From Acidobacteriaceae bacterium (GTDB taxonomy: Bacteria; Acidobacteriota; Terriglobia; Terriglobales; Acidobacteriaceae), in the NCBI GenBank assembly GCA_003134655.1, contig PLBY01000145.1, positions 62,001-126,000 of the forward strand: 64,000 nucleotides of DNA, in the 5' to 3' direction. This document shows, in pieces, positions 53,195-63,154 of the stretch. The notes below the pieces were generated by a model that saw only the letters and a list, made by a program, of their open reading frames with translations, ran no database searches and had not been told where the DNA came from. Within the stretch, counting starts at the first letter, position 1. Each line of letters begins with the position of its first letter. A program made the position numbers and the translations under genes.

Positions 53195-54841
53195 CTACTT
53201 GTGGCCAAGAATAGGCCCGGCCACCGCCAGAAGGTCGACCTGCAGCCCCGGAGAGTGCAACCCCTCGATTGTCGTGGCAGGGAGTTTCCCCGACGCCGGC
53301 AGAATGCCGACCGCCCGGTTCTTGCCTGCCTGCTTCGCCTGATGGAGGCCGCGATCGGCCAGAGTCAGAACTTCTTCGTAGCTGATCGCCCGTGGATTGT
53401 CGAGAAACCACGGGAAAGCAGCCCATCCCAGGGAGCACGTGCGGTACATGGTTTCCCCCGACCCAACCATGCTGAACGGCGTATCCGCCACCGTCGAGAG
53501 CACGCGCTGGGCGAGCAATTCAGCTTCGGTGCGATCAGTGAAGCGAGATACGATCAGAAATTCTTCTCCGCCCCAGCGCACCAGCACGTCGGAGTGACGA
53601 ATGGACGAACTGAGGCGGTGCGCCATCTCGACCAGCACCTTATCGCCGACGTCGTGTCCGTACAGGTCGTTGACTTCCTTGAAATTGTCGGCATCGATCA
53701 AATAGAAGACCAGATCGCGGGTGTGCGGGTCGCGCCCGTCGGCGTGCGAGCGCAGTGCCTGGCTTACGTCCGATTCGATCGTCGCCGAGAAATAGCGGCG
53801 GTTGCGCAATCCGGTCATGGGATCCGTAAGGGATGCTTCCTCCAGCACGAGGTTGGTGCGCCGCAACTCCTGGTTCAAGCGGCGATGCTGGATGAACAGA
53901 AGAAGCGCCATCAGAAACATCGTCGCCAGCGTGATCAGTACTCGGAAATCAGCAACTTGGTGCGGAAGATGCGGATCGAGCAGCGCATAGAGCGCAATGA
54001 TGGGCAGCGAAAGTACCGCCATCATCGCCAGGTTCGCCATCCAACCACCGTACGATTCGTCCGCGGCAGTCTCGGGCGTCGGCAGCAGGCCTGGTCCCAG
54101 CAGAGCTACCGCGGTGAATACGGCAAAAGAACCGGAGTATGGAATGTCGTACCAACTGCCGGCGAAATAGAGGTTTTTCTCGATGGCGCCGTTGAGCACA
54201 TAAAACCAGACGCCATTGAAAACGAATGCACCGCCCAGACACGCGTAAAACATCTTCCACCGTCCCGAACTTTCGCGCCAAAAGGCCAGCAGGACGCAAA
54301 CGATGAGGAGCGTTTCCGCTATGGAAAGTAAATCGAAGTTTCGGTTGTAAGCGCCCTCACTCGGCGAAACGTACTGCCAGCAGACGACGAACGCAACGTA
54401 CAGGTACAGCCACCAGAGCAACAACAGAAGGAAGTCCAACACACCGAGCCGCGCGCTGCGTTCGGTAGGCTGGCGGTGGGGCCGGAGCAGCAGTCCCGCC
54501 ATCATCGGCGCTCCCGCCAGAAACAGCAGGGCGTCCGCGGGGTACATGCCGGGCAGTTTCCTGTGCAGGATCAGGTCAAACGTGATCCATACCATCTGGT
54601 CACTGAACCACAACGCCCACCCCGCAGCTTGCAGCATCCAGAACCAGCGCGTGCGGCCCTTGCTCTGCAGTCCGTTCGAAGCGAATGCCAACAGGGCCAA
54701 CAACATCAGCAGTCCGCTGACAATGTCGCTGATCGCGATCCGGGCGAGGCCTGGCGCAAGCGACAGGCAGCTCGCCGTCAGCACGACGGTGAGGGCCACA
54801 GCGGCCCCGATCAGAAATTTTGATTGAATACGCCCGTTCAA
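53195..54841 (-). CDS. Membrane-bound GGDEF diguanylate cyclase
   Basis: Inner-membrane c-di-GMP synthase of 548 residues. About ten hydrophobic helices (residues 10-325) form an undescribed sensor part, then a short linker helix and a GGDEF domain (about 345-515). The catalytic signature is RWGGEEFLIV, intact. The product-inhibition I-site RHSD is five residues before it, as in regulated cyclases. The start is a TTG with GGTGGAG four bases upstream. The HD-GYP response regulator is only 24 bp away upstream on the same strand, so cyclase and probable phosphodiesterase are co-transcribed. Confidence 0.9.
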   Translation of the reverse strand: MNGRIQSKFLIGAAVALTVVLTASCLSLAPGLARIAISDIVSGLLMLLALLAFASNGLQSKGRTRWFWMLQAAGWALWFSDQMVWITFDLILHRKLPGMYPADALLFLAGAPMMAGLLLRPHRQPTERSARLGVLDFLLLLLWWLYLYVAFVVCWQYVSPSEGAYNRNFDLLSIAETLLIVCVLLAFWRESSGRWKMFYACLGGAFVFNGVWFYVLNGAIEKNLYFAGSWYDIPYSGSFAVFTAVALLGPGLLPTPETAADESYGGWMANLAMMAVLSLPIIALYALLDPHLPHQVADFRVLITLATMFLMALLLFIQHRRLNQELRRTNLVLEEASLTDPMTGLRNRRYFSATIESDVSQALRSHADGRDPHTRDLVFYLIDADNFKEVNDLYGHDVGDKVLVEMAHRLSSSIRHSDVLVRWGGEEFLIVSRFTDRTEAELLAQRVLSTVADTPFSMVGSGETMYRTCSLGWAAFPWFLDNPRAISYEEVLTLADRGLHQAKQAGKNRAVGILPASGKLPATTIEGLHSPGLQVDLLAVAGPILGHK

Positions 54842-54865
54842 CGGTCTCCACCTTCGCGAACGGAT

Positions 54866-55954
54866 TTAGCCCTTGGCCCCCGCGGAATGCGCCACCCGGT
54901 AGATCTGGTTGTGAATTTCCTTACGCAGATCGTCCCAGATATTGTCCGGCATTTCCAGAAATACCCTCACCACCTCAGGATCAAATTGCCGCCCCGCCCA
55001 TCTCGCGATCTCCTCCTTCGCAGCCGGCAGCGTCTGCGCCGCCCGATAAATTCGATCGGAGGTGATGGCATCCAATGTGTCGGCGACGGAGAAGATCCGC
55101 GCGCCCAGGGGAATCTGCTCTCCCTTCAGGCCGCGAGGATAACCAGTGCCATCGAAGCGCTCCTGATGTGAGTACACAATGTCGGCCGCCTCGTTGAGGA
55201 ACGGAATCTTCTTCACAATCTGATATCCGTGGTAGGCGTGCTCCTGCATTACGTCCATCTCTTCTTTGGTCAGCTTCCCCGGCTTATTCAGAATCTTGTC
55301 AGGAATGGCGATCTTTCCAATGTCATGCAGGAACGCTCCGCGCGCGATGGTATTAATCTGCTCCCGAGGGAGGCCCATGGCGCGGGCAATTGCGATGGTA
55401 AACGCCGTTACGCGTTTCGAGTGGCCTTCCGTCTCGCGATCCTTCAAATCCAGCGCGTCGCCCAGGGTCTCAAGCGTTATGTCGTAAGAACGCTCCAGAT
55501 TGGCCATCGCCGCCTGCAGTTGATCGGTGCGCGCCTTGACCAGCGACTCCAGATTCGTCTGATAAGTTCGGTTCTCCACTTTCAGGCGCCGGTTCTCCAG
55601 CGCGCGGCTGACCGTGTTGAGCAGTTGCTCGCGCTCGAACGGCTTCAAAAGATAGTCGTATGCCCCGTTGCGGATAGCCGCCAGCGCCACCGATATATCG
55701 TGCACGGCGGTAACCATCACAACCGGCATATCGGGATACTTTTCCTTGGTTCGCTCCAGCAGGCCAATGCCATCCAGATCCGCCATCATCAGGTCCGAGA
55801 GCATCAATTCAAACTCTTCCCCGGAGGTCAGGACCGAGAGGGCTTCCATACCGGAAGCTGCCTGTTTACAGGCATATCCGGCAGTTCCGAGCATCGAGGC
55901 GACGATTTCCCGAATCGGTTCTTCGTCGTCAACTACAAGAATGCGATCTGGCAT
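54866..55954 (-). CDS. Response regulator with HD-GYP phosphodiesterase domain
   Basis: Two-component output protein of 362 residues (MPDRILVVDDEEP start). The receiver (about 1-120) has the acidic pair DD and an acceptor Asp in LMLSDLMMADLDG, followed by LLKPFERE. The HD-GYP domain (about 170-345) carries HDIGKIAIPDKIL and HQERFDGTGYPRGL, so c-di-GMP hydrolysis is expected. A linker helix of about 40 residues joins them. Its gene is followed by the GGDEF gene and is divergent from the hybrid kinase gene, which is a plausible partner. Confidence 0.93.
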   Translation of the reverse strand: MPDRILVVDDEEPIREIVASMLGTAGYACKQAASGMEALSVLTSGEEFELMLSDLMMADLDGIGLLERTKEKYPDMPVVMVTAVHDISVALAAIRNGAYDYLLKPFEREQLLNTVSRALENRRLKVENRTYQTNLESLVKARTDQLQAAMANLERSYDITLETLGDALDLKDRETEGHSKRVTAFTIAIARAMGLPREQINTIARGAFLHDIGKIAIPDKILNKPGKLTKEEMDVMQEHAYHGYQIVKKIPFLNEAADIVYSHQERFDGTGYPRGLKGEQIPLGARIFSVADTLDAITSDRIYRAAQTLPAAKEEIARWAGRQFDPEVVRVFLEMPDNIWDDLRKEIHNQIYRVAHSAGAKG

Positions 55955-56052
55955 GGGATTTACACGAAAGTCTATCGGCGATTGTAACTCACACGCGAGA
56001 TGCCGAAAGTAATCATTCAGGTCCCGAAACTCCATCGAGATTCACGCGGGGC

Positions 56053-59000
56053 GTGATATTCAAAAGCAAGGAAGACGTACGTCCGCAAAGCATGAGCGCA
56101 TCCCTTTTATCGCTTTGGAATACGGTGGCAAGGCTTGGCTTGGCCCGGCCCACGCCCGCAGAACTGGCTCTGCTCATTCTGCTGGGCGCATCTCTGCTCG
56201 CTCTGCGCGTCTTCCGCGAAAACTATTTCAAAGTCTGGATATTGGGCTGGGCTGCCTTTGTCGCTTCGCGACTGGCCGAGCATTGCTTCGCGGCGAAAAT
56301 ACCCGCACCCTTTGATTTGGTGGCCGTGCAGGCGACCTTCATGCTCGCCGTCGGACTGCTCGCGGGCGCGGTTCTGCTCTACACCCGCAGCCGCGATCTC
56401 ATCCTTCCCCTAACCGTTATCACGCCCGTTCTCGTGGGTTTTGCCGGAGTCCGAGTCCTGTTGTGGCCCGATTCCCTGCCCTTGCGCGTGGCGGTGGAAG
56501 TCGGCTACCGCATCATTCTGTTGACGGCATCGATCGCGCTGCTGCGCGCACGCCGCGGCCGCTGGGAACCTTCAGCTTGGCTGCTGGCTCTGTCTCTACC
56601 CTTCCTTCACCTTTCCTGGTCGCCTTTCACCGATCGCGTGCCCGCGGCCGCATTCCTGGCAGCGGAAATCACGCTTTCCCTGAGCATGCTGCAGGTCGTC
56701 CTCGAGGAAGCTCGGACCCGGACACGACGCCTGCGCGCCGTGCAGGCTATCACCGCCAGCATCGCCAGCGCACAACAGTACGGGAACGTGGTTCAGTCCG
56801 CCGTGGAAGAATTGCAGCGCCTGATTCCGGTCAAGGCCGCATGGTTCCGGCTGGTCGAAGGCGGACACCTGGTCGCAACTCATGCCGTGGGGCTCTCTCC
56901 CGATTTCCTACGCGACGCCGGATTCGCCGAGATTAACGACGACACTCAGAAATTGCTGGCACAACCCGCTCCGCTGGTCACCACGCGGGCCGCCGCTGCT
57001 CCCGAGCCCGAGGCCTGTCTCGCGAGCGAGAAGATTCACCAGCTTGTCATCGTCCCGGTGGCAGGAAATAAATCGCCCATCGGATTGCTCATGCTGGGCA
57101 GTTCCCGGAGCCGGGAGTGGACTCCGGAAGAACTCGAGTTTCTCCGCTCCTGCGCCAAGCAGCTTGCCGTTGCAGTCGAGAACTTTCGCTTGCTCGAGCA
57201 GGTGCTGCGTTCGCAGCGCCAGTGGATCAACACCTTCGACTCCATCCACGACATCATTCTGGCGCACGACGCCGATTACCGCATCATCAAGGCCAATCAG
57301 GTTCTGCTCGAACATCTCGGCCAGGCCGCCGCGGATGTCGTCGGCAGCTCCTGCGATTCTGCCTTGCCCCACAAGTTTGGGGAATGGACCGGCTGCCCCT
57401 ATTGCGCCATGGGCGGGGACGAAGAGTTCACGGAGGGCGCCGACCCCTGTTTCGGCGGCTATTCCGTCGTTTCTACTTCTTCCTACACTGAGCAAGGCAG
57501 CCCGCAAAAAGGCACGATCCACGTCGTCCGCGATATCACCGACCGCCGTTCCGCGGAAGAGAAATACCGTCTCCTGTTTGAGCAAGTACAGGAAGGCGTT
57601 TACGTCGCCAACCCCGCCGGCCAGCTCATCGACTGCAATGACGCCTTCGTCCACATGCTCGGCTACAGCAAGCGCGAAGAGTTGCTGGTTCTGAATTTGG
57701 ATTCGGAAATCTGTGTCGATCCCAAGCAGCGCGAAGCCTTCCGCAAGGAAATCGAAGGCCAGAACTACGTAAGGAATTTCGACGTTACCCTGCGCCGCAA
57801 GGATGGCACCCTGCTACTCGCAGTCGAGAGCAGCTTCGCCACTCGCAATGCCTCCGGCGACATCGAACGCTATCAGGGCTTCGTGCTCGACATGACCGAG
57901 AAGCGCCGCGCCGAAGATGAGATGCGCCGCCGCAACCGCGAGTTGAACGCCCTGAACGCCATGGCTGTGGTCGCTGCGCAATCCTTCGACTTGGACGAAA
58001 TACTGAACCTGACCCTGCGTCAGGTCGTCACTCTCTTTGGCGCCGAAAGTGGAACCGTCTACCTCTCGGATAGCGACACCACCACTTATCGCCGCCGCGC
58101 CGCCTGGGGCCCGCGTAGCCGCGACAAGATGCGGACCGCAGAAGTTTGCTTTACCGAAGGCTTTGGCGATCTGGTCATGCGCTCGCGCACCGAAGTGATC
58201 ACGGCGGAATATCTGCCTCACCTGCCGCCCATGGTAGCGGAATTCGTTCGCTCCGATGTAGACCGATCCTGGATCTGGATCATGTTCTGGGGCAAAGACA
58301 CGCCGGTCGGCATCATGGGCCTGTGCAGCCATCTGGGATACGAATATTCCAGCAACGACGAAAATCTGATGGTCGCGATCAGCCGGCAACTTGCCACCAC
58401 GATCGAAAAAGTTCGTCTCTACGAAGAGACCTGCCGCGCCTACGAAGATCTGCGCAAGACCCAGGAACAGCTGCTGCAGAGCGAAAAGATGTCGGCCGTC
58501 GGACAGTTGATTGCGGGCGTCGCTCACGAGCTCAACAACCCGCTCACGGCGATTCTCGGCTACGCCCAGCTTCTCGAAACCGAGGGCCTCAACACCCGCG
58601 CCCAGGACTACGTCAGCAAGCTATTCAAGCAGGCGCAGCGGACGCACCGTGTGGTTCAGAACCTTCTATCCTTCGCCCGCCAGCGCAAACCGCAGCGGGA
58701 TGAAGTCGACATCCGCAAGATCCTTGACGAGACTTTGGCTCTCCGCGACTACGACCTCAAGATCAACAACATCAAAGTCGAGCGTGACGTTCCCTCGGAA
58801 CCAGCGCTGGTCGTCGCCGATCCGCATCAGATCGAGCAGGTATTCCTGAACATCATCAACAACGCCGTCGATGCCATTCTTGAGACCGGGCGCACCGGCA
58901 AGCTCAAAATTCGTATCTCTAGCGTCGGTGGACACGTTTGCACGCAGTTCACCGACGACGGCACCGGCATCAAAGACGCCAAACGCATCTTCGATCCCTT

Positions 59001-59598
59001 TTACACCACCAAGAGTGTGGGCAAAGGCACCGGACTCGGACTCAGCATCTGCTACGGCATCGTCAAGGAGCATGGCGGAGACATCACCGCCAACAATGCT
59101 CCGGAGGGTGGCGCCGTCATCGAAGTTCGCTTGCCCGCGGTGGCCTCGGCCAGCATCGAACCCGAAGCCGCGAAACCTGCGCCCCGCCTGCACGAGGGCG
59201 CCATTCACGGCCGCGTGCTTCTGGTAGAGGAAGAGGAAGCTGTACTCGAGTTTGAGCGCGATGTCCTTGCCGGCGCAGGCGCCACAGTGGTCACCGCCAA
59301 GACCAGCCAGGATGTTCAGACGCGCATGCTCTCCGAACCCTTTGACGCAATCATCATGAATGGAAAAATTCCGGGACAGTGGAGCGCCAAAGAGTCCTAC
59401 GAATGGCTCAAAGAGAACTGCTCAGGAATGGACACACACCTGCTGTTCACCTACTCGAACGGGCCCAGCGATGAAAAAGCCTTCCTGCAGGATAACAATA
59501 TCCCATACCTGGTGAAGCCCTTCGAAGTCGCAGAACTCATCACCCAGGCCCGTCGCCTGCTGCAAAAAGCCCAGGCCGCAGGGGCCGGGGCGGACTAA
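56053..59598 (+). CDS. Hybrid histidine kinase with GAF/PAS sensors and degenerate receiver
   Basis: Membrane-bound sensor kinase of 1181 residues. About seven hydrophobic segments (20-215) are followed by a GAF domain (about 240-375), a PAS domain with a Cys pair (GCPYCAMGG near 455), a second PAS (about 505-620) and a second GAF (about 640-785). The kinase core has the phospho-acceptor His in GVAHELNNPL near 823 and the ATP-lid motifs FTDDGTGI and GKGTGLGLS near 975-1000. The C-terminal receiver (about 1050-1170) has EEEE in place of the usual acidic start and Asn where the acceptor Asp should be (AIIMNGKIPG), so it should not accept phosphate; Lys in LVKPFE is kept. Probably it signals to the HD-GYP regulator encoded divergently. 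Confidence 0.9.
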   Translation: MIFKSKEDVRPQSMSASLLSLWNTVARLGLARPTPAELALLILLGASLLALRVFRENYFKVWILGWAAFVASRLAEHCFAAKIPAPFDLVAVQATFMLAVGLLAGAVLLYTRSRDLILPLTVITPVLVGFAGVRVLLWPDSLPLRVAVEVGYRIILLTASIALLRARRGRWEPSAWLLALSLPFLHLSWSPFTDRVPAAAFLAAEITLSLSMLQVVLEEARTRTRRLRAVQAITASIASAQQYGNVVQSAVEELQRLIPVKAAWFRLVEGGHLVATHAVGLSPDFLRDAGFAEINDDTQKLLAQPAPLVTTRAAAAPEPEACLASEKIHQLVIVPVAGNKSPIGLLMLGSSRSREWTPEELEFLRSCAKQLAVAVENFRLLEQVLRSQRQWINTFDSIHDIILAHDADYRIIKANQVLLEHLGQAAADVVGSSCDSALPHKFGEWTGCPYCAMGGDEEFTEGADPCFGGYSVVSTSSYTEQGSPQKGTIHVVRDITDRRSAEEKYRLLFEQVQEGVYVANPAGQLIDCNDAFVHMLGYSKREELLVLNLDSEICVDPKQREAFRKEIEGQNYVRNFDVTLRRKDGTLLLAVESSFATRNASGDIERYQGFVLDMTEKRRAEDEMRRRNRELNALNAMAVVAAQSFDLDEILNLTLRQVVTLFGAESGTVYLSDSDTTTYRRRAAWGPRSRDKMRTAEVCFTEGFGDLVMRSRTEVITAEYLPHLPPMVAEFVRSDVDRSWIWIMFWGKDTPVGIMGLCSHLGYEYSSNDENLMVAISRQLATTIEKVRLYEETCRAYEDLRKTQEQLLQSEKMSAVGQLIAGVAHELNNPLTAILGYAQLLETEGLNTRAQDYVSKLFKQAQRTHRVVQNLLSFARQRKPQRDEVDIRKILDETLALRDYDLKINNIKVERDVPSEPALVVADPHQIEQVFLNIINNAVDAILETGRTGKLKIRISSVGGHVCTQFTDDGTGIKDAKRIFDPFYTTKSVGKGTGLGLSICYGIVKEHGGDITANNAPEGGAVIEVRLPAVASASIEPEAAKPAPRLHEGAIHGRVLLVEEEEAVLEFERDVLAGAGATVVTAKTSQDVQTRMLSEPFDAIIMNGKIPGQWSAKESYEWLKENCSGMDTHLLFTYSNGPSDEKAFLQDNNIPYLVKPFEVAELITQARRLLQKAQAAGAGAD

Positions 59599-59672
59599 CC
59601 TCCACGCTCCAACTACGCGTTATTGCCCAGTTTTCCTCTGCCCCTGTTGCGGTAGACTAGCCCTACCGACCC

Positions 59673-62600
59673 ATGTCCCAATTCGTCCACCTGCACCTGC
59701 ACACTGACTACTCCCTGCTTGACGGCGCTTGTGACGTCGAAAAACTTTGCCAGCGCGTGAAGGAACTGGGCATGCCCGCCGTGGCCATGACCGACCACGG
59801 CAACATCTTTGGCGCAGTTCACTTCGTCAACGCCGCCAAGCACGCCGGGGTGAAGCCCATCGTCGGCTGCGAACTCTACATCTGCAAGAAGGACGATCAC
59901 CGCGCAGCGCCCGAAGGCGACTCCTACAACCACCTGCTGGTGCTTGCCGAGAACGAAGAAGGCTACCGCAACCTGGTCAAGATCACCTCTGAAGCTTCTC
60001 TGCACGGCTTCTACTACAAGCCGCGCGTCAGCAAGAAGTTTCTCGCCGAGCATTCCCGTGGCTTGATTGGCCTCTCCGGATGCCTGAAGGGCGAAGTCGC
60101 GGAGCGGCTAACCGAAGGCAACTACGACGCCGCGCGTGCCGCTGCCGGCACGTACACGGACATTTTCGGCAAAGAGAACTTCTATCTCGAGATTCAGGAT
60201 CAGGGCCTGGAGATGGAGCACCGCATCCATCCCGGCCTCTTCCAACTGGAAAAAGATCTCGGCCTTCCGCTGGTCGCCACCAACGACAGCCACTACCTCT
60301 GCGAAGACGACGCCCACGCCCAGGACGTCATGCTCTGCATACAGACCGGCAAGTCCATTCACGACACAGCCCGCATGAAGTTCGACGGCAACCAGTTCTT
60401 CGTCAAAAACCATGACGAGATGTACCGCGTGTTCAAGGATTCTCCCGAGGTGCTAACACGCACGCTCGATATAGCCGAGCGCTGCAGCCTGCGCCTGGAA
60501 AAAGTCGCGAATCCGTTTCCCCAATTCGAGGTCCCACCCGGCTACACCATTGACAGCTACTTCGTCCACGTAACCCGCGAGGGCTTCGCCCGCCGCCTGG
60601 AAACGCTGCGCCCGAAGCACGAGCAGGGCAAGCTGAAACATTCCATCACCGACTACGAGCAGCGCCTGGAGCGCGAACTCGGCATCATCCAGCAGATGCA
60701 GTTTCCGGGATATTTCCTCATCGTCTGGGACTTCATCCGCTACGCCAAAGACCACGGCATTCCGGTAGGCCCCGGCCGCGGATCCGCCGCCGGCTCTCTC
60801 GTCTCCTACGCGCTCGGCATCACTGACATCGACCCTCTGCAACACGAACTGCTCTTCGAGCGCTTCCTGAATCCCGAGCGCGTGTCCATGCCCGACATCG
60901 ACATCGATTTCTGCATGAACCGCCGCGGCGAGGTCATTCAGTACGTCACGCAGAAGTACGGCCGCGACAACGTCGCGCAAATCATCACCTTCGGCACTAT
61001 GGCCGCGAAGGCCGCGATCAAAGACGTTGGCCGCGCCATGGACATTCCCTACGCCGACGTCGACCGCATTGCCAAGATGGTCCCCACCCAGCTCAACATC
61101 ACGCTGGAGCAGGCCATCGAGGATTCCGCCCAACTGCGCGAAGCCATCGAAAAAGACGGCCAGATCCGAGAACTGTTCGAAACCGCAAAAAAGCTGGAAG
61201 GCATGGTCCGCAACTCCGGAGTTCACGCTGCCGGAGTCGTGATCTCGCCCCGCCCGCTCACCGACCTCGTTCCCCTGCACCGCACCAAGAACGACGAAAT
61301 CGTAACCGCCTTCGACATGGTGGCGATCGACAAGCTCGGCTTGCTGAAGATGGACTTCCTCGGCCTGACCACGCTCACCATCCTGACCGACGCGCTGAAG
61401 CTGATCGCGCAGACTCGAGGCACGGCCATCACGCTGGAGCAGATTCCGCTGGAAGATGACGACACTTACAAGAAGGTCTTCCACAAGGGACTGACCTCCG
61501 GCGTCTTCCAGTTTGAATCGAACGGCATGCGTGATGTACTGCGCAAATATCAACCGAGTTCCATCGAAGATCTCACCGCTCTGAACGCACTCTACCGCCC
61601 CGGTCCGATCCAGGGCGGCATGATCGACGATTTCATCGACCGCAAACACGGCCGCAAAAAAGTGGAATACGAGTTGCCGGAGCTACAGGAAATTCTCCAG
61701 GAAACGCTCGGTGTAATCGTCTATCAGGAACAGGTGATGCAGATCGCCAACCGCCTGGCCGGCTACTCGCTGGGTGAAGCCGACCTGCTGCGTCGCGCCA
61801 TGGGCAAGAAAAAAGCCGAGGAAATGGCGCAGCAGCGCGACCGCTTTGTCGAAGGCGCCGCCCAGCGCAAGTATCCACCCAAGAAGATCGAAAAGATCTT
61901 CGACCTCATGGCCCAGTTCGCCGGATACGGCTTCAACAAGTCGCACTCGGCGGCCTACGCTCTGCTCGCCTACCACACGGCCTATTTGAAGACGCACTAT
62001 CCCGTGGAGTTCATGGCGGCCCTGCTTACGTCGGTGACCGGTTCAACCGACGACGTAGTCAAGTACATCAACGAATGCCGCGAGATGGGCATCGCCGTCG
62101 AAGCTCCCGACATCAACGTTTCCGACGCCAACTTCACTCCGCATGGCGAATCGATCCGCTTCGGTCTCGCCGCAGTCAAAAACGTCGGCGGCAATGCGAT
62201 CGAATCGATCGTCGCCGCCCGCAAGAAGCTCGGCCGCTTCAAATCGATTTTCGAATTCTGCGAAAACGTTGACCTCCGCCTGCTGAACAAGCGCGTCCTC
62301 GAATCCTTAATCAAGAGCGGCGCCATGGACTCCATGGGCCGACGAGCGCAGCTCATGGCTGTCCTCGACAAGGCGATGGAACAGGCACAGAAAGCCCAGC
62401 GCGACGCCGAATCGGGCCAGCACGGCTTGTTCGGCGTCTTCCAGCAGGAAGATGCCGAATCGCACAACGACAAATTGCCCAACGCTCCTGACTGGGACGA
62501 ACACACGCGCCTGACCGCCGAAAAGGAGATCCTCGGCTTCTTCATCAGCGGCCATCCCCTGCAGAAGTACAAAGACAAGCTGACTGACCTGCGGGCCCTG

Positions 62601-63146
62601 AGTATCGAAGAAATCGCAGCGATGACGAAATCAACCGGCAAAGATGAAACCATTGTGACCGCCGGCATCATCGGCAATGTCCGCGTGCTCAAGTCCAAGC
62701 GCGGAGATTTCTACGCCCAGGCCACGCTTGAAGACATGTCCGGTTCCATCGACATGATCGTCTTCCCCGAGGCCTACAAGCGCATCGGCGAGAAGGTGAA
62801 ACTCGAGGTTCCCGTCCTCGTAAAAGCTGGCGTGCGCATCGAAGAAGGCGCCAATCCCAAGATCACCGCGGCCGAGATCCAGCCATTGGAAGAAGCCAAG
62901 GTCCCGCTCCCGCGCGCGATTCGCATCCGCATCCCGCTCGAAAGCTCTGCAGAAGCTACCGTCGACGACCTGCACACCCTCTTCCTCGAGCGCAAAGGCG
63001 AAGCCAAAGTGTTATTTGACGTGGAACGTCAGGGCGATTTCATGGTGGTGATGGAGGCGGAAGGCTATAATGTCATCCCGGACCGTAATTTCATCGCCCG
63101 CGTCGAACAGTTGTGCGGACGGGGCAGCGTCCGCATCATCGCCTGA
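59673..63146 (+). CDS. dnaE: DNA polymerase III alpha subunit
   Basis: Replicative polymerase catalytic subunit of the DnaE1 type, 1157 residues. The N-terminal PHP domain starts with HLHTDYSLLDGA and has TDHGNIFG. The catalytic aspartates are in MPDIDIDFCMNRR near residue 412, preceded by GPGRGSAAGSLVSYAL near 372. Little-finger and thumb regions follow (PGPIQGGMIDDFI, FAGYGFNKSHSAAYALLAYH near 755), then the tandem HhH region and a C-terminal OB fold (about 990-1070). No exonuclease (PolC-like) insertion is seen. accA starts 8 bp after the stop, and dnaE-accA adjacency is also known in Escherichia coli. Confidence 0.98.
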   Translation: MSQFVHLHLHTDYSLLDGACDVEKLCQRVKELGMPAVAMTDHGNIFGAVHFVNAAKHAGVKPIVGCELYICKKDDHRAAPEGDSYNHLLVLAENEEGYRNLVKITSEASLHGFYYKPRVSKKFLAEHSRGLIGLSGCLKGEVAERLTEGNYDAARAAAGTYTDIFGKENFYLEIQDQGLEMEHRIHPGLFQLEKDLGLPLVATNDSHYLCEDDAHAQDVMLCIQTGKSIHDTARMKFDGNQFFVKNHDEMYRVFKDSPEVLTRTLDIAERCSLRLEKVANPFPQFEVPPGYTIDSYFVHVTREGFARRLETLRPKHEQGKLKHSITDYEQRLERELGIIQQMQFPGYFLIVWDFIRYAKDHGIPVGPGRGSAAGSLVSYALGITDIDPLQHELLFERFLNPERVSMPDIDIDFCMNRRGEVIQYVTQKYGRDNVAQIITFGTMAAKAAIKDVGRAMDIPYADVDRIAKMVPTQLNITLEQAIEDSAQLREAIEKDGQIRELFETAKKLEGMVRNSGVHAAGVVISPRPLTDLVPLHRTKNDEIVTAFDMVAIDKLGLLKMDFLGLTTLTILTDALKLIAQTRGTAITLEQIPLEDDDTYKKVFHKGLTSGVFQFESNGMRDVLRKYQPSSIEDLTALNALYRPGPIQGGMIDDFIDRKHGRKKVEYELPELQEILQETLGVIVYQEQVMQIANRLAGYSLGEADLLRRAMGKKKAEEMAQQRDRFVEGAAQRKYPPKKIEKIFDLMAQFAGYGFNKSHSAAYALLAYHTAYLKTHYPVEFMAALLTSVTGSTDDVVKYINECREMGIAVEAPDINVSDANFTPHGESIRFGLAAVKNVGGNAIESIVAARKKLGRFKSIFEFCENVDLRLLNKRVLESLIKSGAMDSMGRRAQLMAVLDKAMEQAQKAQRDAESGQHGLFGVFQQEDAESHNDKLPNAPDWDEHTRLTAEKEILGFFISGHPLQKYKDKLTDLRALSIEEIAAMTKSTGKDETIVTAGIIGNVRVLKSKRGDFYAQATLEDMSGSIDMIVFPEAYKRIGEKVKLEVPVLVKAGVRIEEGANPKITAAEIQPLEEAKVPLPRAIRIRIPLESSAEATVDDLHTLFLERKGEAKVLFDVERQGDFMVVMEAEGYNVIPDRNFIARVEQLCGRGSVRIIA

Positions 63147-63154
63147 ACCCACGC

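Noticed and set aside
60453..61649. Long open frame of 398 codons on the minus strand inside dnaE
   Set aside because: It is antisense to the catalytic core of DNA polymerase III; the translation has no family signature.
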